Part shown: positions 50,022 through 62,258 of the stretch, piece after piece
Layout: each line of letters opens with the position of its first letter
Numbering within the stretch: position 1 is the stretch's first letter
DNA from: Pomacea canaliculata
Lineage: Eukaryota > Mollusca > Gastropoda > Architaenioglossa > Ampullariidae
Assembly (NCBI RefSeq): GCF_003073045.1
Contig: NC_037593.1
Coordinates: 18,946,812-19,010,811 of the forward strand
Length of the DNA stretch: 64,000 nucleotides
Direction: 5' to 3'
The notes under the pieces: generated by a model
Seen by the model: only the letters and a program-made list of their open reading frames with translations
The model's database searches: none
Told to the model about the DNA's origin: nothing
Made by a program: the position numbers and the translations under genes

Positions 50022-52916
50022 CTCTTCGCCACGGCCGTTTCGGGAGTGTGTCAACAGTTTTAATTGGCTGCAACATTGAGTTTCAGCGTGACCCCTGACC
50101 TGCCGGACAGTGCGGCTCGGCGCTGGTTACTGCACGGTCAACACACTTCTCACCGACGACATCATTAGTACCTCCCACGTTGTTCGTCCCAGCAGACAGT
50201 GTGTGTGTGTACACGCGCGCACTCACACACACACCTCCACTAGCCTTTTCTGATATTGCATATCCTCTTACCTCTACTGTTAAAGTAAGTTTTGGACTGG
50301 AAAAGATAAGAAAATCGCAGACTAAGAACATCATTCTTGATGTGACTGATAGCCAGCCTGCAAGTAAATATGTCTGCGACAACTTAACAAATCTGTTCGA
50401 TTTCCAAGAATGAAAATTTAACAAAATATCTCTTCATGTGAACAAAAGTATAGTTTTGAAAAAAACAACAACAACAACAAAAAAAAACCACCCAAAAAAA
50501 ACAACAAAAAAAAAAAAAAAACAAAAAAAAAACAAAAAAAAAACAAAACAAACAAACAAAAAACTTGGGAGGATGATTTAGACTACTGAAAAAAAAAAAA
50601 CATGGTGTAGCTTTATTTCATATTATCAAAGTTCTCATGTCCTCATACCGCCCTCGAGCTTCTAAAATCTCAGCGGTAACCGGTTGGACTTCTAGGTTTT
50701 CATTTTCGCCCTCGATTTTCTTTTCTTTAACTTAAAAAGCGAGCGCTTTATGTCCTGCGATGTTTCGCGCAGATTTTGGGCCTTGGCGGCAAAGTCTATT
50801 GAACCTTCTCATTTTCGCTTTGCCTTTCCATTTGCAGACGGATCTCGACATGCTCGCTCATCAAACACGTCTTGTGCAACCCCACAGGGAAGCGAGGCTT
50901 CTTCAAAGGTACTCTGGGCTCAAGGGGCTTGACAGCAAAAACAGGAGGCACCAACACTCAGCCTCTCCGCTCCCAGGAACCATGGAGTCATTGTCAGCTG
51001 TCGAGGAGACTCCAGGATTTTCACTGCATTAGGATAGCGTGTCTCAGCCTTGTGGGGAATGCCTTCACTTTTGACCCGGATTTACTTCGGATAGTGGCAG
51101 CAATGTCGCCGGAAGTTGAAGAGATCTTAGGTGCGGAGTGAGAATGATATCTCTGAGAAAACGGCATTTTCTTTGATGGTGTTTTTGGTTGGGGTGGGGC
51201 AGGGAAGGGAGTTATTATGACAGTGATTCTTTTTTGTGGAAAATAATGTTTAAAATATAATGCAGATAATACAATACGAAAAAATTCACATTTTTCTTTC
51301 GAATTTCTTTTTTGTCAAAGACTGTTTTACATGGCTTCAAGTCATCCGTCAAATATCCTCTTAATACATAAAACTGGATTTATCTGCTCACGTTTTCGCT
51401 GTCCCCGATGCAGCTAATGCTGGACCATTAAAAAAAAAATCTTTTGAAAACCGCTCGAAAAATCGACCGCTTAGGATCGATTCCAAGTCCTGATCCTGAG
51501 CACGGAGCTTGTTATCATGGCGTCATCAGCATTGCCTCCCGTTTGTCATTATTCCATGAAGCCTCCATTAGACTGAGGACGATTGTAAACGCCAATTCCC
51601 TCCCCTGATGATAGCCAGAATAGAGCCAGAGAGTGTGAATGGCCAGGTTTTGAACACGTGACTAATTTCAAGTGGGACAGCACGGGTTACCTTGACTTCT
51701 ACGATGCATAAACAGTTGACGTGTGAATAACTGGTATTCATTTCGTTCAGATGGAGAACGGGGAGGGGAGGGAACCAGACAGATTCGTATCCATTAGAAT
51801 TCGATTATTGAAAACGATCCTCTTATTTCATGGTCCGGAGGGAGATGCTTAAGGGGAGGTGACTGGGAGAAGGTCGCAATGGTTTGAGGCTGAAGTAAAG
51901 CTGAAGAGAGAGAGAGAGAGAGAAAGAGGAAAATTTAAATAAAATAGGGATAGAAATGTGATGAACACGAAAGTAGCATTACTAATGTAAAAGAAGACGA
52001 GTTTAGTCTTAGGCCATAAAGACTGATAACTGTAAGTGGTTCATCGTATCTCAAATTATTTCTAAATGAATGAGTTTCGTCGATAAATGGATAATGATTC
52101 CCGAAATCTGAGGCCAAAAGCTTTCTCCCTTTCACGACTGAGTAAGTAAATGACCTGGGTGACATTTTATCTTTCTATTATTTCGGTTCGGATACTTAGA
52201 AGAAAGAATACTTCCCCAAACCGGTGACTTTGCAAACGAGTGTCCTTGTCTGAGAATAGCGATACTACGGACGTCCTGTCATAGGTGTTGTGTTTGACTA
52301 GTTCTTCAGCTTCCAGAGATATTGAATTTGTCATTTCTACATCATAGAGTGTCTAAAAGTCTGCTTCCAAGAATGTGAGCCAAAGCCGGCCACGGAGCAT
52401 CCCATCCGCTGCGTGAGAGACGAACCTTCATCACGTGTTGTCCTGCACTTCTTCTGTTGCCCGTGAGTCTGGTCCAGAAATGAGAGAAGAGGTGTCTCCT
52501 CCAACGGACTACTCTGGCACTTCAAAATATCCGACTCCTTATTTTCAATCTTACTTTGTAAAATTTACCGCAATCTTTTAATTAATCCTTCGCATTTTCT
52601 TGTCTGGCTTAAGCTGCACATATCTGCACATACCCTTAAAAAGAATGGTCTAATTTGCAGACACTTTTTCCCCAGATCGGTATAGACATGAGAAGTCTAT
52701 TCTGTCAAAATTGAGTTACATGCCTTCGCAACTCACCGAGCCCACCCATCCCTAAAAGCCATGGACCAAGGACAAACTTTTTGCAGCCTCACCTATCGGC
52801 AGGTCCATGCTGAGTTTGTCTTTCGGATTAGAGAGATTGCGGTGTCAGAGGGCTCTGCGCTTTGAGCTTGCATATCCAAGTCGCCCTGTGATGGATCGGC
52901 CATGCCAAGTTTCTAT
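50022..52916. other. Gene-free stretch with A-rich tract and regulatory-looking block
   Basis: A long A-rich/ACA tract runs from 50460 to 50570. The block at about 50650-50900 (AAAAAGCGAGCGCTTT, GATGTTTCGCGCAG) is complex and could be conserved non-coding DNA. A (GA)n run is at 51906-51925. Short ORFs such as plus 50760-51032 have no support. Confidence 0.35.
50460..50570. repeat. A-rich low-complexity tract
   Basis: ACA and poly-A repeats interrupted by single C bases over about 110 bp. Confidence 0.95.
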
Positions 52917-53139
52917 CTAGTGGCCGCAGGGTGGGCCCCTGACAAGGTCGGCACAACTCTGATTTATCCTGCTGTCTACCGGGCTAGACTCCACTCTAAG
53001 GTCTCCGATGGAGCTATTGCTCTGGCACTTCATAATGGACACTTGCTCCTTCAGGCGCTTAATCTGCACCTTCTTGGGATTCCCTACCCCGCCCTCCAGA
53101 TGAAACTTTTGACGGAGTTGTCTTCCCTGCTGGCTGGTG
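52917..53139 (-). CDS. Probable exon of an unknown gene
   Basis: An acceptor-like CTTTCGACAG after a pyrimidine-rich tract opens a 73-residue segment in phase 2. It reads QQGRQLRQKFHLEGG, then NPKKVQIKRLKEQVSIMK, SNSSIGDLRVESS and INQSCADL, ending at TAG. It has hydrophilic, charged composition and a codon choice rich in CAG, AAG, GAG, CTG and GTG, much like a real exon; a short coiled-coil-like stretch is visible. The opposite strand is also open, which lowers certainty. If a donor is used before the stop, GACCTT|GTCAGG is the likeliest but weak. The family is not recognised. Confidence 0.4.
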
Positions 53140-53470
53140 CTGTCGAAAGAGTTGGAGGAGGCGGAGGGGGTGAAGGGAGGAAGGCGGGGAGAGATGGGGA
53201 GGTGTGTGTGTGTGGAGGGACGGGGGTTTGCAGGCCAATAAATCATACAGCCAATGTTTGCCAAGGTGAAATTAAACCCGACCCCGCTTTGCCTTGGGCC
53301 AGGGCCAGTCGCCAGAGAGCTTGGATGCACTCTGTCGACAGGCTTATCACTGGAAGGCTAAGTTTGGTGACGTCCTTTTAAGTCCTTTGTCTCCACTCGG
53401 TGCCAACGAAGGTTCAAGCCTGCGCTCTCTAGAACACACAAACAAACAGAACCATTGCACAGAAGAAGAT

Positions 53471-53471
<1 letters not shown>

Positions 53472-53550
<79 letters not shown>

Positions 53551-53569
53551 TGTCGTCGTCGTCGTCGTA

Positions 53570-53611
<42 letters not shown>
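53472..53611. repeat. Compound (TCA)n(TCG)n microsatellite
   Basis: About 26 TCA/ATC units run from 53472 to 53550 and pass directly into about 20 GTC units to 53611, interrupted once (GTAGTC). The total is about 140 bp. The apparent poly-His, poly-Met, poly-Asp and poly-Val ORFs here are products of the repeat. Confidence 0.98.
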
Positions 53612-53963
53612 TTTTTCTTCTCTTACTTTCACTTTCTCCTTTTCTTATTTTTAAATGAACAGAACCGTTTCCCTACATGATTTTATCACTACTACGATGA
53701 TAACCTGTGTTTTTTTTTTAGGCAGAGAACCTGCTAACCGAGGAAATATCTTCATCACAATTCCATTTTCTGTGTTCCATAGGACAAAGGACTAAACGCT
53801 ATCTCCCTTCAGCTAATTTAAATTTCATCAAAATGTAAATAGTAATAAAGAGAGAAACTTACATCTTCGCTGTGCAGCCTGTGAGACCTTTTTCTGTTTA
53901 GTTTCTTATTAGAAATTTTGTAGATGAGTTTGCAGGTCTAATCTTGATAGCAGCTTCTTTTAC

Positions 53964-54073
53964 CATCATAAACTGTGCCCTTGAGGTCATACCCTTGTCC
54001 ATGTCCTTTGACCCCTTCTGCTCCAGGTAGGGTTTCAAATGTTTCTCCAAGTTGCGATTTTTGTTTTGCATAC
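53964..54073 (-). CDS. Possible internal exon, unknown product
   Basis: An acceptor AATGTCTCGCAG and donor GATG|GTAAAAG bound 110 nt, entering in phase 2 and leaving in phase 1. The reading is YAKQKSQLGETFETLPGAEG, then VKGHGQGYDLKGTVYD. Codons follow an RNY-like pattern and the peptide is hydrophilic. The family is not recognised. It is on the same strand as the segment at 52917-53139, but the phases of the two do not join directly, so any common gene needs another exon. Confidence 0.35.
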
Positions 54074-54849
54074 CTGCGAGACATTATTAAAGCCGGACAA
54101 CCGGACAAATACAGACCTACGTTTGAGCAAGTCTGACGAGTAAAAATTTGAACAAACCTGGTCAAAGGTTGGTCCACATATTGTTTGTGTCAAGAACGGT
54201 CTTGATTGCTGACCACGCTAATGATTTCATTCAAGTGCTGGTCGGACTCTAATTGGTGTCAAATGACTTAGCTTAGCTAATACAAGGTATCTCTCCAAAA
54301 TCTGATGAACAACACCTTTTATTTTGGAGAAACAAGACTCACAAACAGTGAAGGCATGAACAGAAGGCCAGAGCACTGGCCAAAGTCGTGAAATCAGGAA
54401 TTGCGATGTCACCTTCGTAGGCATGTGTCTCGAGAAAGGGGATGTGGCCCTGGAAATAATTTCTTGTACTCAGTGAGATGAAAATAAGTTTCCCTTCTTG
54501 TGCTGTCGTGCGGCGCTGGTCAACAAGCAGACGACATTTCAAAGCCGGCGGCAGCTGCCAAAATGAGGGTTCTCTCCCTTACATTGGTAACTGTCGCCGG
54601 GTGTTCACATCCTCTCGCTTTCTCTCTTACTGACCAAGTGTTTAGACCTGCCCCTCCTCAAAACCTCTGAACTCGTCTGCTTCCCTCTCCCACTTCACTT
54701 TTCTGTGTATGAGAAGAACGGAATACACTTTCTTTATTTTCAGTGTTTGGTGACTGAAACAATTCTTGCGCAAAGTATAAGTGATGTTCAGTGTAGTGAC
54801 TCTGTTTTTTAAATATACATTTTAATGAAGCCGTTAGATATTTATGCAC

Positions 54850-54851
54850 AC

Positions 54852-54917
<66 letters not shown>
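54850..54917. repeat. (GT)n(GA)n microsatellite
   Basis: A GT run passes into a GA run of about 22 units. Confidence 0.97.
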
Positions 54918-54921
<4 letters not shown>

Positions 54922-56538
54922 CTTGTCTAGTTCCCGTTTTAACGAGCAAGATGTGGACCAGGCTAATACAGAGATAAAATGCTTTAGTGGCGATCTAATC
55001 TCAAATATATCTATAAATCTTGAAAATATTTATCGCTATGATCGAGTTATTTTGGATAATTTTAAAAGGATAAATGGAGCAAAATATAAAAGTAACATTA
55101 CTTATGTCTCACGCAGTTATAGACACAAACACACAAACACACACACACACTCTCGCACACAAGCTTTTTCTCTAACACACACACATGCATGCGCATGTAA
55201 CTTACACACAATCCACACTTGTAAACCACTAAAAATAGCTATATATATATGTAACAAAACTCTTCACTTATGTCCACAGGTACGCAGTGCTGTGTCCACT
55301 TGTCCTCAGTATCATGTCAACATGCACACAGTCCTATTCACACATGTCTGCACATTTGTTGTTCTTTAATCCTACTAGCCATTGTTTACAGTTTAACACA
55401 AGGTCAGAAATACGATCAAGCAAATGTAATTTTCTTTAGAAAGCAAAAAAAAAAAAAAAAAATTCTTCAGAAAATGTAACAATTAATTTTTAGTATTTTT
55501 TTTTTTTTGCGTAGTCTTGGGCATGACAATAAAATAGCAGTTAAATTTCTACTTAACAATTCTCTGTATTGCACAACTTATCAACATTTATTTACATGAC
55601 TGCGTCCTCATAACTGACCAATAATTGATCTTTTTGTCGTTATATATTTGTACATCACATTTGATAAAGATTATTTTATTATTATTTAATAAATAAAAAC
55701 AAAATATAGCAAGTACTTCAGCTGTAGTCAACGGGAAAAGAAAGACACAGGCCAACAGTGACATGGAAATAACATTGGATGCCCACTACCTGGCAAACAT
55801 TCTCACGGGTGGGTGGGTGTCCCAGTCACTGACGTGTCCTTTTCCTCGCTGTCTGTTAGTCTTGCCATCTTCTACCCCGTCTCCACAAGTTTTCAAAAAC
55901 ATTTCAACTGGAGGGGACGGGGAGAAAGACTGGGGGATGAGTGATTTGTACGTTTATTTGACCTTCTTTCCTTCTGACTTCTACTTCCACGTCTGCACGT
56001 ATTTGTTTGTGTGTGTGAGTACTACACTTATTTGGGGTGTGTGTGTGTGTGCGCTCGCGCAGGCGCCTCTTATTTATTTCCTCTTTAAATTCAACAAGAC
56101 ATATTCCAAAGGGAAATATTTGAGTTGAAACAAAGACTTTCTACAATGGACTCACCTCCCAGGTGCACTACCAATTCACTGTGTTCAAAACTGCTCTTAT
56201 TTTGAAGTAAATTTGTTTCTCTCTCTCTCTCTCCAGCTGTTTGATTTTGCTTTGAAGTCGCGTGTTTGCGCGAGCGTTCGTACCAGCTCGTGCACTTGGG
56301 AGCACGTACACGCACTTGTGTGAGTGAAGTATGTGTGTGCGTGTGCGCGTGGGCCTTTGATTTCATTTTTGTCATTGTTCTTCTGTCTCTTCATCTTATT
56401 GTCTTCGTGATCATCAAAGAAGCACCAGTTTGAACACTGTGTTTACCACTTCTAAGTTTTGTTTGAGAAAGTAGCTGAATATTTTAAAGTTCAATCTCTG
56501 CAGTAGGTTGGCCTCATTTCTCCTGCGCTTTACCATGC

Positions 56539-56564
56539 AAATAAATAAATAAATAAATAAATAA
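56539..56564. repeat. (AAAT)n microsatellite
   Basis: Six AAAT units. Confidence 0.95.
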
Positions 56565-59500
56565 CATTACTCTGCAGACGGCGGTACACATTGTATAATT
56601 TTTAAATCTTTCTTCTCTATCATCTTAGCTCGGTGAACGACAGGAAGTAGATGTAAACCTAGAAAAACGAAGGAAAAAAACCCTAGAAAATAGGATGATA
56701 ACCTGGCATTTCCAAAGACATCAAACGATCCCTTCATTGTTTCTGCTCACACTCCCTTCAAGAATGTGGTGTGAGTGGTGTTTGAAGATTCTAGCCGCCA
56801 TACCTTACACAACCCCCTTCAGCAAGATTCTGTAGACTGTTTCCGTGGGTTGGGATGAGAGGAAGCATGATTATAGAATGGTCCTTTAGGGAAAAATAGC
56901 AAACCAAAATTTTTATTTATAGAGAAAGAAGAACCAGAATCCCGGTTATAAAACTTGAATGTGTCCTAGCCTCAGTTTACACTGTAGCTAAGGAACAAAC
57001 AATCCGGTATCTGCACCAAATTATATCAAAACTTTAGTTTTTCTCAGGCTACTCTGAGTCCCAAACAAAATGCAAAGTACAGTCCCTCGTGCCAGTTGAA
57101 TGAACTCTTCTAACGGTCAAAGAAGGGAATATCAGTAGCACTAGACTTGTTGCTCGGTTCTTTCTTGTTCAGCATTGTGTTTGGTGACACTGGCGCGATG
57201 TTTACCACAACAAGAGAGCCAAACACCCATGGTGATTCCATGACCATCTCCTCACTTCCACACCAAAAAGATAAAAAAAAAAACCCCCAGCAAAATATAA
57301 ATAAATACAATAATAAAACTGATGATCATTAATGTTAATGTTTCATCTAAAATATCTTTTTTTAGTACGTTTATATCAGATTTATTGCCTATTGCTAAGG
57401 TAAGCAAAAAGTGTAAATAATATTTAGATTTATTGGGGTTTGGTATAATATAAAATTAATGTCTGCAAAAATGAATAATTCAAGGTTGAACGCATACATA
57501 ACAAAAATTCGGGATGACCACCAGTTTAGGTGACCACTCGGTACATTGTTACCCATACCTCGTGAGACTGGATATGTATTGTAGAATATCTTAACGACTA
57601 AATTTTGTGTTGCTTCAAAATACATTAAAAAAATTAATGTTTATCAAATTAGTGGCACAACATGGAGGCAATAACTACATAGTAAAATCTGATAATAGTA
57701 ATTACAGCTGACTGAATCTTTAAATGTTATGTCAGTAAATTTCAGTATGTTTAAAAAAAAAATATATTTTTGTGTGTGTTCACTACATGAAAAAATATTT
57801 TTTTATTGTAGAATATGTAAATCGAAATAAGAGAAATGAACATTATTTTCAACTGAAGTTGAAACTGAATTTTAAACGCACACCTATGAACTGGTTGCAC
57901 GGTAATACTCCTCCGCACTTTGATGGCCGCCTAGCTCGACAGAGGAAAGAACTTTAATTAGAATTTCTCCTTGTGAACGTGAACGGCAATATATTAAATC
58001 GATTTGATCAAAGGTCGAAATGCCAAATTCACGCTGCACCTAACTGGTCACTGGCCAGATTGTTGACAGACGAACAGCGTCCTCAGCAACCTGCTCGACC
58101 CCCACTACCTGCAGCGAGCAGTTAGCGACAAGACCGTTGCTACCCGTATCATGTCGGGTCACGGACAGGTGTGGGTGTGGCTGTTCAGTGGAGCTTTCTT
58201 GGCGACTGACTTTGGGTGGATCCACACTCAAGGCTTCAGTGCAGTGGGCAACGTCTACCCCAGAGCCAGAAGTTGTGGACACCCGGCTTGTCTGCTGAAA
58301 ACCGCTCAGGGTGGACCATGGAGATCTCGCGGAGACAGATACTTACACAGGGTGTCAGCTCTCAGTCTCTGTAATGGAGAGACAGAAACTTTGACACACT
58401 GGTTACTTTAAACCAGGTGAGGTCGCAGGTGAAGCTGTGGAATCATGCTGAAATAACTTGTGGTGATACAGTGAGAAAATGTTATGCCGGTTACATGTTG
58501 TTATGCATAGAGGTGACAGAGTACACACAGTGTTCTCGCGCTGACCACATAAAAGGAAGGAGGCGAGAGACACCGCTGACCATTTGTAGTGAAGAGGGCA
58601 ATAGAAATTGTTGTGGTGCCAGCCGTACGTGACTTCTCTCTAACTCACCCATCCTTTCCTCCATCTCTGTCTTTTTCTCTTAGAGTTCCTCCTCTCAGAG
58701 GTCATTGAAGACTACGACCCTCCCGTAGACAAAAGAGAGAATCCCTGACAAAGTTGGTTAGAATAGAACAAACGGTATAGTCGCCCCCCAGCCTCCCATC
58801 CGACCCACACATCCATCGCCACAATCAGAAGGAAAGACGGATAAATTCGGGGTTTTGTAGAACTTTGGTGTGCGTGCATGCGTGGGTATGCGATCCTTGT
58901 ATAATGGGACTCCGGGTTACAAACAAGATCTCGAGTTATTATTATTTTTTTTACTCCTTAACATGCATCTCTGAAAATCGTGCACCCGGTTTCCTGTCAG
59001 CATTGCTTCGTCCCTCCTAGTCCCAGCCTAAGTCGTTTGAAACACGATTTGGAAGCCAAAGGGAGAGTGGGTAAAAATCCACCCAGTACATGCTGCCATC
59101 CGGCATCTCTTCTCCACCCGGGCTACAAAGGGAATAGCTCCAGACGGAGCAGAAACGGAAAGAGGAGGGAAAAGGGGAGAAGGTATGATTTGGGAGCATA
59201 TTTGCCGGAGTGTTTGCACGCCAAACAGTGTGTCACGGTCCATAAGCCGGTATTGTGGCCGGGATATTAGTTATATTGATTGCAGGCAATTGTAGGTTGA
59301 TTAGTGAAGGCCCGTGGTGCCGTGGTCCCCCCCGTTCTCCCCCCAATGCCTGGCGCTGTCTGCTCGCCGCTGCCTGTCCCGCCGCCCTGCCGGTCCTCCC
59401 GTAACCCTGGCAACAGCACGCGCCGACTGCCACAACATCAGGTTTCAGGTGGATGGAGATGGAGGAAGGAAAGTGGTCGTGGGGGGGCCGGACCGGGTGG

Positions 59501-60613
59501 GTAAGCAGAATATTCTCCAGTAAAGGTAGAATCGATTTCATTTCTCCACCCATTTTTTTTCCCCTAATGTGTCTTCGCCTAGTCCCCTTTCCCCTTTTCC
59601 TGGCTCGCATCCGATCCGTCTACTGGCGAAGGAAGTCGGGCATTGTGGAGCATGCGCTGTCAGCCCACGTCTCAAGTCTTTGCTTACTCAACAGGGACCT
59701 TGCATTCCCATGCAGTGTGACAACCTTCTGCAGGTCCACGCCCAACAAGCCATTTGCATATATCATCAAACACCGACCTATGCACACACACGCGCGCACA
59801 CACACACACAAATTCACGTATGTACACACCCTGACACACGCACACATATAAGCATATACATTCAGCTGCGAGTATACACACTTACAACAATGAAGTCATT
59901 AGATCGTACATGTTTAAATTTCAATTTCCACCCCGGTGCTTTCAACTTTGTTTCTTTGTCTGCTTCCTTTGTTCTCGCCAGTTTTATGATCCATAATGAT
60001 GATGAGGACGACAACGACGACGATAATGATTTTTTGAAAAAGTTCGTTGAAAATCCTCATGATCGTCGCCATCATTTTTTGAACCATCCAGACTGTGTGT
60101 TCACTTGTTGTGGAGACATGAGATATGTTTATAAACTGCCTTTTTGAACATTACTGTTCCATCCTGTCCTCTTGGCCTCTTGCATCCGGTTTCATCGACC
60201 GTCGTGGTGTTAAGGTCAGCGTCACGTGCCTTCAAGTTATTTTGCAAGTCTTCGATGCTGTTTTATAATAGAAGGTTTCCAATGATCGAGAAAACATTTT
60301 GTTTTGTTCAGACAAAGTGTTTTTGTGCTGAAATTTCATAATGCCCAACGGGTTCTTTTCCGAAAAAACAGTCATCATGGATGTTGATTTTGCTATTCGT
60401 TAGAGATGCCAAGAGGATTACAAATTAAGTTATTTATTTAGAAATATTTTCATTTTCTTATTCTGGACATTAAACTTTTTTGCCATGTATTGTAAGCAGT
60501 TAGCTCGTCGACTAAAAGATTTCACACAATTTTTGTATTGTCCATCATGAGATTCAGAGGCAATGTTTAATAGTCCAATAAAATATTGTTGATGAGTATT
60601 TTCGTTAGGTTCG

Positions 60614-60614
<1 letters not shown>

Positions 60615-60645
<31 letters not shown>

Positions 60646-60662
60646 TAATAATAATAATAACA

Positions 60663-60693
<31 letters not shown>
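60615..60693. repeat. (TAA)n microsatellite
   Basis: About 25 TAA units with interruptions (AACAAT). Confidence 0.97.
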
Positions 60694-60699
<6 letters not shown>

Positions 60700-62210
60700 C
60701 CCATTGAGAACCCTTCTCCGTCTCACCCACTACGTCTTAGTTAATCATGGCCTGAGATTTGTTTTTGACAAAATTTTTCAGTGATTGTAATCGCTTAGAA
60801 AAGTGTTTGAATAATTGTATTTTTACTCAAGCTGTCACTACTACAGACTCCACAGCCTGAGACTCCACAAGAAATATTTAGTAAACACAGTCACAGGTCC
60901 GTTTACACAGGTTTACAAGGACCTCCACAGGATGACCGCACTAAGACCAAGATCCCCATCTTCAGTGTGTGGTGGTCATTCAGCAACTGCTCCTGGAGTT
61001 TTGTTTATGCATGCTTGAATGACGGTCAGCGACCGAGCTGGGAAGACCAGGAGCCGAGGGCAGCAGGAGGGACTGGAGGAGGCCGGGAAATTAGCAGTAG
61101 TGGGTCGGTGATGTTTGCAGGGTCAAAGCCGGCGAAATCAAACTCGCCAACACAGCGCGCAAGTGAGCCGGTGGAGGAAGGTGGGATGGGGGAGCAGGAG
61201 AGGGGAAAGAAGAAGCGGCAGTGGAGGATCGAACTGGGGAAGGACAAGGAGGAGCCAACGAACGTCGTAACCATCTTTCTCTGGGGTGTGTCTAGAGACA
61301 GCAAAACCCACTCTCATTCCCACACACACGCACACACACTCACGCACACGTAATTACACTATTCATACCTTTAACTACATTCCCAGAGGCATTGACTAAT
61401 ATAATAAAAAGAAAATATAAAGTTAAAGAAAAGATATGACTAAAACAGAGTGTTGCTGTTCACGACACGAAAGGGGGTTAGTGAGCAACCAAATGAGAAA
61501 GAGAGAATAAAAAGAAAAACTTCTTAGTTTCTACCTCCTTTAGTTTACTTCCTTCTAGATGATTTTTTCAGGTATCTCCTTCCTTTTTCTTCCTTTTAGA
61601 TATTTTTTTGGGGTTAAATTCAGACAAAAGTGCGTATTTTATATATATATATAGACGTAGTTGCACACGTGAATGTATTTATCTCTATACACACAATAGA
61701 GAAATATCATCATACAGTGTGCTTTTATTACTTTGTTTATGAAGTCAAATAGCATGACACACAAGTAGCCACCTTCGACATAAGAAAGGTAATGACAAAA
61801 CTTTTACAAAATCTCAAAATATCCTAAAAAAAATGACCTGTAATGTTTTAAACAATACATGTACATAAGTATGTGAAAATAAAGTTATTGTGACTGGGCA
61901 TAATGTGCAAATTACAAGAAAGAGGAAGAAAAAGAAGACAACGACGATGACGATGTGAATAATGTTATGATCATGGTTTTGAACTTTCTGTTAAAACAAA
62001 GTTTCTGCAGCTCGTCCTGTCTTGTCACTGTATCAGTTACATGTCTCAGTTTTTTTCTTGTCGCCTTGAAGTCACAGAAACACAATTTCCCGAGTCACCA
62101 ATGGAAGGCGGTAATTTCGCACAATTTTCTATCAGCAAAATCTGACTAAAGGCGGCAAAAACGTGAGATATTTTGCTCATAATAATACCTGTGTTGTGCC
62201 AGTTATCACA

Positions 62211-62258
62211 ACAAAACAAACAAACAAAACAAACAAACAAACAAACAAACAAACAAAA
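62211..62258. repeat. (AAAC)n microsatellite
   Basis: AAAC and AAAAC units over about 48 bp. Confidence 0.95.

Noticed and set aside
53347..53680. Poly-Met, poly-His, poly-Asp and poly-Ile/Val ORFs
   Set aside because: They are six-frame readings of the compound trinucleotide microsatellite.
58151..58411. Plus-strand ORF that suggested a secreted peptide precursor (GNVYPRARSCGHPACLLK)
   Set aside because: The N-terminus is a poor signal peptide with Trp/His and no clear cleavage site. The stop lies just before a good donor. No known neuropeptide pattern fits.
59453..60147. Overlapping plus-strand ORFs of 132 and 192 codons
   Set aside because: They are kept open by CA-repeat and GAT-rich simple sequence (His/Thr and Asp runs), not by coding constraint.
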